15,401 nucleotides of DNA, taken from the NCBI GenBank assembly GCA_013152695.1, contig JAADFV010000398.1, positions 805-16,205 of the forward strand, read 5' to 3'. Source of the DNA: Chloroflexota bacterium. GTDB lineage: Bacteria; Chloroflexota; Anaerolineae; J102. Every line of letters begins with the position of its first letter. Positions within the stretch are counted from its first letter, which is position 1. The translations under genes were made by a program, and so were the position numbers. The notes under the pieces were generated by a model, which had not been told where the DNA came from, ran no database searches, and saw nothing but the letters and a program-made list of their open reading frames with translations. Below, in pieces: positions 1 through 5,522 of the stretch.

Positions 1-34
1 GGCGTCTGCCGGACAATCTTTGTTTGGGAGGCGT

Positions 35-910
35 TTATACGGGCTCGGTTACTAGGACGACTCTCTCCGTCTCCTGACTTGAAGCATAATCAAACTCGGC
101 GGGGATGGAGATATCGGCCTGCATAAATCCAAACAGCGTCTGCCCCATGACTATGCGATCGCCATTATGCAAGGCGGTTCTCTGTGTGAGTTCGCCGTTG
201 ACGAGAACGCCATTGGCACTGACAAGGTCGTAAAGGACGAATTCGCCCTGTTCCCAGCGGATACGCGCATGTTGGCGCGAAAGTGTGGGGTCGTCGATGC
301 TGAGATCATTCCGCTCTGCTTCGCGACCAATATCGGTGATGTCGGCCAGACGTTGGACCTGCCCCGACGACATGCCCGACATGACTACGAGCCAGGCAAG
401 AGGGATGGGCTCATCGGGCAGAGGTTGGATGAGCTCATCAAGGGTTTCGTTGGGGAGAGGGAGACGCTGAGTAGGAGAGATACTGGCAGGAAAAGCGCTT
501 CTCCTCTCGGTTTGTACAGAAGATTCGCTGGCAATGGCGGGGAGAGGATCGGCTTCGAGCAGCACTTCACCGGTTCTGCGGGGATGTACGCCGAGGCCGA
601 GTGTATAAAGCAGAAGCGTAACAAGGCTGAGAATTGTGGCAGTAATTCCCCCTAAAATCAATCCCTCCTGAAATACGAAGGAAAAGCCATTGCCAAGGTG
701 AGGAAAGAGACGGAGTGTGGCGTTGGGGGTCACAACTAGGGCGGCAAGAAGCGAGGTAAGACGCCAAAAGCCAGCAGATAGATTGTAGCGCTGGCTGTCA
801 AAAAATACCCAGAAGGTTGTAACGGTCGTGACGGCAAAGGCGATCGCTACTCCCCAAGTTTTCCAGGCAGAAATAAAGGAGGTAGAAAGTTGTAATAGAT
901 TATCCATCAT
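35..910 (-). CDS. Membrane-anchored FHA-domain protein
   Basis: 291 residues. Seen: hydrophobic segments at about 19-37, 49-62 and 83-106, a polar linker of about 110-165, then a C-terminal FHA domain (about 170-265). FHA hallmarks are intact: G195-R196, S211-R212-x-H214 and S231-A-N233-G234, so phosphothreonine-peptide binding is expected (family knowledge). The ATG at 910 is followed directly by a second ATG, and neither has a clear Shine-Dalgarno. It is the last of three FHA genes on the minus strand, 24 bp after the previous stop, so probably co-transcribed. The segment before the FHA core (LAWLVV) matches the other two proteins (FAWLVS, LAWLLV), which points to paralogy. Inferred role: a membrane-tethered phosphopeptide reader in Ser/Thr kinase signalling. 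No kinase is in the window, and the partner is unknown. Confidence 0.85.
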   Translation of the reverse strand: MMDNLLQLSTSFISAWKTWGVAIAFAVTTVTTFWVFFDSQRYNLSAGFWRLTSLLAALVVTPNATLRLFPHLGNGFSFVFQEGLILGGITATILSLVTLLLYTLGLGVHPRRTGEVLLEADPLPAIASESSVQTERRSAFPASISPTQRLPLPNETLDELIQPLPDEPIPLAWLVVMSGMSSGQVQRLADITDIGREAERNDLSIDDPTLSRQHARIRWEQGEFVLYDLVSANGVLVNGELTQRTALHNGDRIVMGQTLFGFMQADISIPAEFDYASSQETERVVLVTEPV

Positions 911-934
911 GAACAGGAGCGAGAGGAATGGAGC

Positions 935-1333
935 TTAAAGCTGCTTGAAGAGGAGGTTTGTATGCCCGATGGTCACCTGATCATTATCGATCAGGATGTG
1001 GCGAATGATACGCTCACCGTTGACATAGGTGCCATAAGTACTGGCGAGGTCTTGGAGATGGCACTGAGGCCGGTCAGCCTCATAGGTGATGAATATCCGG
1101 GCATGAATTGGCGAGATCGTATCGTCATTGAGGACGATGTCATTTCCTGAAGCACTTCCCAAGGTGATGCCTCTCCAATGAAGAGGATAGAGATGCCCCC
1201 AGGAGGCTGGTTCCAGGGAAACAAGCCAGGCAAAAAGAGTATCTTTATCTTCAAGGATCAGCGTGGGAGTCTCAGTGGATGAAACGGACTCTTCCGCAAC
1301 AGGAGATTGCTCTGACATGGGAAGAGATTTCAA
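935..1333 (-). CDS. Small soluble FHA-domain protein with degenerate binding site
   Basis: 132 residues from a TTG at 1333 whose TTGA overlaps the upstream TGA stop. An ATG five codons in (1318) would give 127 residues. Neither start has a clear Shine-Dalgarno, so translational coupling is likely. There is no membrane segment; a short acidic/polar N-terminus precedes an FHA fold from about residue 33. Two residues usually conserved for phosphothreonine binding are changed: the Arg of the GR pair is Ser60 (TLGS), and the Asn of SxNGT is Tyr100 (STYGT). Ser74 and His77 of the SxxH motif are kept. It sits in the middle of a three-gene FHA operon. It may bind unphosphorylated partners or have lost binding (inference). 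Confidence 0.82.
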   Translation of the reverse strand: MKSLPMSEQSPVAEESVSSTETPTLILEDKDTLFAWLVSLEPASWGHLYPLHWRGITLGSASGNDIVLNDDTISPIHARIFITYEADRPQCHLQDLASTYGTYVNGERIIRHILIDNDQVTIGHTNLLFKQL

Positions 1334-2274
1334 GGGGTGGTGGTAAAAAAGAGAATGGTTGAACCGAGACGAATTTCATCACCGTCGCTGAGGACATGCT
1401 CGTGTACGGGACGATCATGAATGAAGGTGCCATTCGTGCTACCCAGATCGTAGAGAATCAGGCGACCTTGTTCCTGACGGATCTGAGCATGACGGGCACT
1501 GACGGTCGGATCGGTGAGGAGGGCATCAACCTGGGCCGGATCTCGCCCTACCGTCAAACTTTGCCCAGGCAAAATTGCAAACTTCTGGCCCATTTCGGGG
1601 CCTGTGCGAACAAGCAGCCAGGCGAGGGGGGTGGCGTGCGGTGTGGTAAGGGAAGACAGTTGTTGTGTAGGCGGGGGTGAGGCCACAGTTTTGGCCTGTA
1701 TGGGCGAAGTAGGTGGTGGTTGGGGAGGAAGGGGAGGTGGTGGTACCCATCCAGGTGAAGATGGGGCCAGAGGCGTTGCCGTCGCCATCTCCGAAGGAAT
1801 GAAGGGCGAAGAAAGCCCGGCCTCAGGTGCTGTTGTCGCAGCAATAGCGTCAAGCTGGAAGCTTGTCCGCACCAAATAGATGAAGCAGATCAAGCTCCCT
1901 AAACCGAATAACAGACTAATCAGGCGGTTAGTCGCATTGAGTAAGTTAAACGCAGCAAAGAAGGTAACAGCAACGATAGAGGTGAGGACGAGAAGAAAAG
2001 TGAAGACAATTGCAGCCAGACGTGCCCAATCATCCAGCCGCCATAAACCACGAAAGATCATGCCGGCAAGAGCAGCAGTAAGCAATGGAGGCAGAGCGAG
2101 TAGGCTGTTCAAGGCCCCGGGCAATTGCAAGCGCTCGAAAAGCTCTGCAACATGCAGGCTAAAATTGGGGATGAGTAAAAAGAAAGCAGCGATGCCAAGA
2201 GCGATCAGCGCTTCCAGTAAAAATAGGAAGGCAATGATACTGATGCCCGCAGGTCGCGCTCGAGAGACGTTCAT
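1330..2274 (-). CDS. Polytopic membrane FHA-domain protein
   Basis: 314 residues. Seen: about four hydrophobic helices (11-35, 55-75, 86-110, 117-137), a proline-rich linker (about 170-205, with PPPPLPPQPPP) and a C-terminal FHA domain (about 217-310). The FHA domain keeps the canonical G243-R244, S259-A-R261-H262 and S279-T-N281-G-T residues. The N-terminal membrane part resembles small uninformative helical-bundle domains and I cannot name its family. This is the first gene of the FHA operon, driven by the promoter at 2401-2429, which leaves a leader of about 120 nt. Its TGA overlaps the TTG start of the next gene. The FHA domain is expected on the cytoplasmic side, reading phosphothreonine marks (inference). 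I see no convincing Shine-Dalgarno before the ATG. Confidence 0.86.
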   Translation of the reverse strand: MNVSRARPAGISIIAFLFLLEALIALGIAAFFLLIPNFSLHVAELFERLQLPGALNSLLALPPLLTAALAGMIFRGLWRLDDWARLAAIVFTFLLVLTSIVAVTFFAAFNLLNATNRLISLLFGLGSLICFIYLVRTSFQLDAIAATTAPEAGLSSPFIPSEMATATPLAPSSPGWVPPPPLPPQPPPTSPIQAKTVASPPPTQQLSSLTTPHATPLAWLLVRTGPEMGQKFAILPGQSLTVGRDPAQVDALLTDPTVSARHAQIRQEQGRLILYDLGSTNGTFIHDRPVHEHVLSDGDEIRLGSTILFFTTTP

Positions 2275-2400
2275 GAAGGTAAGCTTATGCCTTGAGAAAG
2301 ATGAATGTAGACGTTGCCCTTTAGACGCTAACTGCTGTTGTCAGGTTCCAGAAGGCGACGCCGATAGAGTTTCTGGCAATAAGGATAGGTTGAACATGTA

Positions 2401-2429
2401 ATTATCGCATCGGAGCCAGAGCCTGTCAA
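2401..2429 (-). promoter_or_regulatory. Predicted sigma-A promoter of the FHA operon
   Basis: Read on the minus strand: -35 TTGACA (2429-2424), a 17-bp spacer, and -10 GATAAT (2406-2401). This is 6/6 and 5/6 to consensus at ideal spacing. Transcription should start near 2394, about 120 nt before the first FHA start. It is divergent from the lexA promoter, with the two -35 boxes about 77 bp apart. Confidence 0.68.
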
Positions 2430-2481
2430 AGGAAGGATGGAGAGATAATCATGATCTTTGTATCTTTCTTCCGGATGCAAT

Positions 2482-2501
2482 TTTTGGGAAATTTTGGGAA
2501 A
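2482..2501. repeat. Perfect tandem 10-bp repeat upstream of lexA
   Basis: TTTTGGGAAA occurs twice head to tail, ending 4 bp before the lexA -35 box. A 10-bp period puts both copies on the same face of the helix. It could bind a regulator or act as an UP-like element; the function is not known. Confidence 0.6.
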
Positions 2502-2505
2502 AGCC

Positions 2506-2534
2506 TTGACAAAGAACATGCGTTCGTTTATACT
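2506..2534 (+). promoter_or_regulatory. lexA promoter with embedded SOS box
   Basis: -35 TTGACA (2506-2511), a 17-bp spacer, and -10 TATACT (2529-2534). Inside the spacer lies GAAC-ATGC-GTTC (2514-2525), a perfect inverted repeat matching the Gram-positive type LexA box (CGAAC-N4-GTTCG). LexA bound there would block RNA polymerase, so lexA is predicted to be autorepressed and DNA-damage inducible. AGGAAG at 2568-2573 is a well-spaced ribosome binding site for the ATG at 2579. Confidence 0.88.
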
Positions 2535-2539
2535 AAAAC

Positions 2540-2553
2540 CGAAAAAATGTTCG
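2540..2553. promoter_or_regulatory. Second, imperfect SOS box
   Basis: CGAAAAAATGTTCG matches CGAAC-N4-GTTCG at all but one defined position (the C of the left half is A). Its centre is 27 bp from the first box and just downstream of the -10, in the early transcribed region. Two boxes would allow cooperative or graded autoregulation (inference). Confidence 0.6.
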
Positions 2554-2578
2554 ATTCTGTTCTCCACAGGAAGCTGTC

Positions 2579-3253
2579 ATGAAACTAAGACCACGCCAAC
2601 AACGTATGCTGGAATTTATCGAGGAATATCTAGACGAGCATGATTATCCACCAACTATACGGGAAATAGGAAAGGCCGCGGGCATTTCATCAACCTCGGT
2701 GGTGAACTATAATCTGGAGCGGCTGGAGGCGATGGGGTTCATCGAACGAAACCGCGAAGTCTCGCGGGGCTTGCGTCTGGTGGGTTATAAAGAAAAACGC
2801 CGCGAAATGATCGCCGAAGGAAATCGTGTACCTTTGTATGGTGAAATTGCTGCTGGCGAGCCGATTCCCATGCCCGCCAGCCCTGAAGACGTGTTGGAAT
2901 ATGTGCGGGTGCCTTCGGAGCTCATGCCCAAAAGTGGCGAAGCCTTTGCTTTGCGCGTGAAGGGTCATTCGATGATCGATGCCTTGGTGGATACGGGGGA
3001 CATCATTATCGTACGCAGTCAATCTACTGTGGAGAATCACGAAATGGCTGCTGTCGAGATCATGGAGCCCCACGAGCGGGCCGGGGCAACACTCAAGTTC
3101 TTCCACTTGCCAGAAAGAGGAGATCCTGAAGCCACCGCCCTGGTTGAACTCCGCCCGGCCAACCCAGATCCCGCATATCAGTCGTTTTGGGTGCCAGCCG
3201 ATCAAGTAAAAGTGTACGGAAAGGTTGTTTCTGTCTTACGACGCTACCCGTAG
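2579..3253 (+). CDS. lexA: SOS repressor LexA
   Basis: 224 residues, the usual LexA size. Seen: an N-terminal winged helix-turn-helix (about 1-68; PPTIREIGKAAGISSTSVV is the recognition region), a linker with the self-cleavage pair Ala92-Gly93 (EIAAGEP), and a C-terminal S24 peptidase fold. The nucleophile is Ser131 (VKGHSM) and the general base is Lys173 (ATLKFF). LexA represses DNA-repair genes and cleaves itself when stimulated by RecA on single-stranded DNA (established for the family). The loop before Lys173 (about 161-170) and the stretch after it (about 177-190) are somewhat longer than in Escherichia coli LexA. It stands alone between a divergent FHA operon and a convergent methyltransferase. 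The start is set by AGGAAG five bases upstream of the ATG. Confidence 0.97.
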   Translation: MKLRPRQQRMLEFIEEYLDEHDYPPTIREIGKAAGISSTSVVNYNLERLEAMGFIERNREVSRGLRLVGYKEKRREMIAEGNRVPLYGEIAAGEPIPMPASPEDVLEYVRVPSELMPKSGEAFALRVKGHSMIDALVDTGDIIIVRSQSTVENHEMAAVEIMEPHERAGATLKFFHLPERGDPEATALVELRPANPDPAYQSFWVPADQVKVYGKVVSVLRRYP

Positions 3254-3292
3254 CCTCGATGTTGTCTGCATAAAAGCCGTCCCGGTTATCTA

Positions 3293-4093
3293 TTACCTGC
3301 GTTTTGCCACAAAAAGCCCGGTATATTTGTGGATGTAAAAGGCACCACTATTTTTTATTTCTTGTTCGATGGTATCTGTCAGGGCATCATGAAAGGTGGT
3401 AGGGAGAGCATAGCCACTGAGCATGGAGTAGACGTAGGCAACGAGGGGAGCACTCTCCGTCACGATCAGGTCATCTTTGTAATGGTGGATGGTGATGTCA
3501 TCAAAGAAGGGAGCCAGTTGTTCGGTGCCATTCTCGAGATTGAAGGCGATTCGGTTGAATTGAAAAGGATAGCGGTCGACATCGGGCAGTAAGCGCTGGC
3601 GTAGGGCGAAGAGCTCCTCCATATGCCGCGCACCATTGGTGGCAGCCAAAAGCTGGCCACCCGGTTTGAGAACTCGGCGGATTTCAGCCAGGGCGCGAGG
3701 GCGGTCGGGTACGTGATAAAGCATGTGGTTAGCGATCACAGCGTCGAAACTGGCCGAAATAAAGGGAATTGCCTGCGCATTGATCCGTTGATAGCGGAAA
3801 GAACGAGGGATTTGTCGAAGATTGAGGCGCGCTGTTGCCAACATCCCCGCAGAGAAATCACTGAGAATAATATCCCAGGAAGCAGGAATGCGGTCCTGAT
3901 TCTCGAGCCAGAGCTGACCCGGGCCGCAACCAATTTCTAGCACACGGGCACCTTCAGGTAGGTGCAGATGATCGAATACCCAGCGCTGCCAGGGATAGGA
4001 GTTTGTACTAAATTGCTGATGTAAAGCGATACGTGCCTGGAGGTTGGCAGCATTACGATATTGATGTTGCAGTAAATACTCATTCGTGGGCAT
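3293..4093 (-). CDS. Class I SAM-dependent methyltransferase
   Basis: 266 residues. Seen: SAM-binding motif I VLEIGCGPGQLW (51-62), an acidic residue after strand 2 (D79 in LSDFS), the strand-4 region DAVIANHMLYHV (117-128) and VLKPGG (141-146). This is the Methyltransf_11/25 (UbiE-like) Rossmann layout. The substrate cannot be told from sequence: such proteins methylate small molecules, quinones or tRNA. AAGGAG lies about 10 bases before the ATG. It lies downstream of groES on the same strand but beyond a strong hairpin, so it probably has its own promoter or depends on readthrough. It converges on lexA with 39 bp between them and no obvious terminator. Confidence 0.88.
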   Translation of the reverse strand: MPTNEYLLQHQYRNAANLQARIALHQQFSTNSYPWQRWVFDHLHLPEGARVLEIGCGPGQLWLENQDRIPASWDIILSDFSAGMLATARLNLRQIPRSFRYQRINAQAIPFISASFDAVIANHMLYHVPDRPRALAEIRRVLKPGGQLLAATNGARHMEELFALRQRLLPDVDRYPFQFNRIAFNLENGTEQLAPFFDDITIHHYKDDLIVTESAPLVAYVYSMLSGYALPTTFHDALTDTIEQEIKNSGAFYIHKYTGLFVAKRR

Positions 4094-4206
4094 GGTGTGC
4101 TTGCTCCTTCAGACCAGTCGGGCGAAATCCCAAGAAAAATGCTATCGTCACTCAAGATAGTAACAGCAAACCCCTTCCAGGAAGAAACTCTCAGCCACTT
4201 GAAACA

Positions 4207-4244
4207 AAACCGCCTCTGCCGGACAGTGCCGGTAGAGGCGGTTT
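4207..4244 (-). terminator. Intrinsic terminator of groES
   Basis: 16-bp stem with one G-T wobble: arm 4207-4222 (AAACCGCCTCTGCCGG), a 6-nt loop, and arm 4229-4244. On the minus strand the stem runs into TTTTGTTTC, and it starts 22 bases after the groES stop. The flanking A/T tracts may give weaker activity on the other strand. Confidence 0.85.
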
Positions 4245-4266
4245 GACGGTTATGCAAGGTGCTCAA

Positions 4267-4545
4267 TCAGTCGCGATGGATCTTGGCCAGAACGTCACTG
4301 GCATCCATAATCAGATGCTCGACACCGTCGATTTTGATTTCGGTACCAGTGTACTTGGGATACATGACAATATCACCAGGTTTCAGAGGTACTTCATCTT
4401 CATCGATCTCGGGGCCAAGGGCCACAACTTCGCCTTCTTGGGGCTTTTCTTTGGCAGTCTCGGGCAGGTAGATACCACTGCTGGTCTGATCAGCTTGCTT
4501 GAGAATTTTAATCAGAATACGTTCGCCCATAGGTTCAATTTTCAT
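4267..4545 (-). CDS. groES: Co-chaperonin GroES (Hsp10)
   Basis: 92 residues, close to the usual 95-97. GroES caps the GroEL folding chamber as a heptamer in the cytoplasm. Seen: the GroES start signature (KIEPMGERILIK), a mobile loop at about 17-32 with the GroEL-contacting tripeptide I25-Y26-L27 followed by PETAKEKPQEGEVVALG, and the C-terminal block YPKYTGTEIKIDG..HLIM. No groEL lies on either side, although groES is usually paired with it, so the partner must be elsewhere. The upstream neighbour on the strand is a glutaredoxin-like gene 74 bp away. A GGAG sits about nine bases before the ATG. I see no CIRCE (TTAGCACTC-N9-GAGTGCTAA) in the 74-bp gap, so HrcA control is not indicated here. 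Confidence 0.96.
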   Translation of the reverse strand: MKIEPMGERILIKILKQADQTSSGIYLPETAKEKPQEGEVVALGPEIDEDEVPLKPGDIVMYPKYTGTEIKIDGVEHLIMDASDVLAKIHRD

Positions 4546-4594
4546 CGTTTACTACTCCAATGTTTAATGGGATAGGGAAATGGCTATTGGTTAA

Positions 4595-4610
4595 ATCGCA
4601 ATAATGCGAT
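4595..4610 (-). other. Small hairpin between the glutaredoxin gene and groES
   Basis: ATCGCA-ATAA-TGCGAT forms a perfect 6-bp stem ten bases after the glutaredoxin stop. On the minus strand only TTT follows, so it would be a weak terminator or attenuator at best. It could set the Grx/GroES expression ratio if the two are co-transcribed. Confidence 0.35.
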
Positions 4611-4619
4611 AAAAAGACA

Positions 4620-4898
4620 TTACATGACAGGTTCGCGAGCATTCAGCCCCAAGAGCTTATCGATACGGGGGCGATCAAAACCGACGATAACAGCCGAGCC
4701 GATTTTGATGACAGGAACACCCATCTGGCCGCTCATACGCTGCATATCGCGGGCTGCAGCTGGATCTTTCGACACATCAATCTGTTTGAACTTAACATTA
4801 TTAGCGCGGAAATACTTCATGGCGCGTTTGCACCAGCCACAGGTTGGGGTCGTAAATATGATAACTTTAGGTTGTTTTTTGCCATTCTTCGCAGACAT
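4620..4898 (-). CDS. Glutaredoxin-like thioredoxin-fold protein (CGWC)
   Basis: 92 residues, one thioredoxin fold. Seen: the redox motif C20-G-W-C23 after strand 1 (KVIIFTTPT), the cis-proline pair V61-P62 (GVPVIKIG), and a C-terminal VGFDRPRIDKLLG typical of YruB/NrdH-like glutaredoxins. Such proteins reduce disulfides with electrons from glutathione, thioredoxin reductase or another thiol; which one cannot be told. A short basic N-terminus (KNGKKQPK) precedes the fold. AGGTGA six bases upstream of the ATG supports the start. It precedes groES by 74 bp on the same strand, so the two may share a transcript. The only -10-like sequence upstream (TATATT, 4940-4935) has no good -35. Confidence 0.9.
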   Translation of the reverse strand: MSAKNGKKQPKVIIFTTPTCGWCKRAMKYFRANNVKFKQIDVSKDPAAARDMQRMSGQMGVPVIKIGSAVIVGFDRPRIDKLLGLNAREPVM

Positions 4899-4985
4899 AG
4901 ATATTCACCTGATACAGGAAGTTTAGATTCAATCAATATACTTGTAGGAATCTTGCTAGATACAAAAACAAGGATACCTAGTAAT

Positions 4986-5041
4986 AGATGCGTCCAGCAA
5001 CAGGGAAGGTTACACGCATCTGTGGATAATGCTGGTATAAT
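4986..5041 (+). promoter_or_regulatory. Inverted repeat and extended -10 promoter before the VOC gene
   Basis: TGG-TATAAT (5033-5041) is an extended -10 (TGn) with no convincing -35. Upstream is an exact 8-bp inverted repeat, AGATGCGT (4986-4993) and ACGCATCT (5014-5021), separated by 20 bp and covering the -35 region. This is compatible with a dimeric activator or repressor site. The 5' leader to the VOC gene would be about 105 nt. Confidence 0.45.
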
Positions 5042-5154
5042 ATAATTCGTTTTGAGAGTCCTGTGGCTACGATAGCTGCAACTGTATCAGTATCGAACGA
5101 CTTTGGGTTGCACGACCTATTATTTTCTCATTTTTTCCTTTATCTGGCAAGAAA

Positions 5155-5511
5155 ATGGCTGAATCATTTCAAGACCCTCGACTCCACTTCCTCTGGCTAG
5201 AAGTACGAAACCTGGAGAAATCCATTGTTTTTTATCAGGAAACCCTGGGCTTTGCTGTCGAGAAAAAGACAGAAAACCTCGCCATTGTCTCACTGGCGAA
5301 CACCCAGCTCTACCTCGCCACAGGTGTACCCCATGGCAGTGGGGTTCAAATTGCCATTGCCGTCCCCGATATCGACGCCTTACATCAACGACTTGCCAGC
5401 CATCAAGTTTACCTCCCCCACCCCACCGATCAAGGTTGGGCACGCTACCTCAGAATGATCGATCCTGACGGTTATCACCTGATCTTTGTTCAACTCCGTG
5501 ACAACAGCTAG
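5155..5511 (+). CDS. VOC/glyoxalase-fold protein
   Basis: 118 residues. Two beta-alpha-beta-beta-beta halves typical of the vicinal-oxygen-chelate superfamily are visible: HFLWLEVRNLEKSIVFYQETLGF (11-33) opens the first, and IAIAVPDIDALHQRLA (66-81) with MIDPDGYHLIFVQ (101-113) forms the second. The superfamily includes glyoxalase I, dioxygenases and antibiotic-binding proteins. I cannot assign metal ligands or a substrate, so no specific enzyme is claimed. The ATG at 5155 has only a weak ribosome site (GGCAAG). The stop is 11 bp before the carboxypeptidase start, so the two are probably one operon despite having no obvious functional link. Confidence 0.82.
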   Translation: MAESFQDPRLHFLWLEVRNLEKSIVFYQETLGFAVEKKTENLAIVSLANTQLYLATGVPHGSGVQIAIAVPDIDALHQRLASHQVYLPHPTDQGWARYLRMIDPDGYHLIFVQLRDNS

Positions 5512-5522
5512 AGAGCATCTTC

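Noticed and set aside
167..655. Open frame on the plus strand (162 codons)
   Set aside because: Antisense to the intact FHA domain at 35-910; no recognisable motifs.
1880..2401. Long open frame on the plus strand (173 codons), lysine/arginine-rich
   Set aside because: It lies opposite the membrane part of the FHA gene, has no family resemblance, and its basic composition is what antisense of hydrophobic codons gives.
4546..4619. Possible CIRCE element for HrcA before groES
   Set aside because: The TTAGCACTC-N9-GAGTGCTAA pattern is not present; only an unrelated 6-bp hairpin is seen.
5080..5092. ACTGTATCAG resembling the MITE end, with a similar CTGATACAGG at 4909-4918
   Set aside because: The two face outward rather than inward, and the rest of the element is absent; likely chance.
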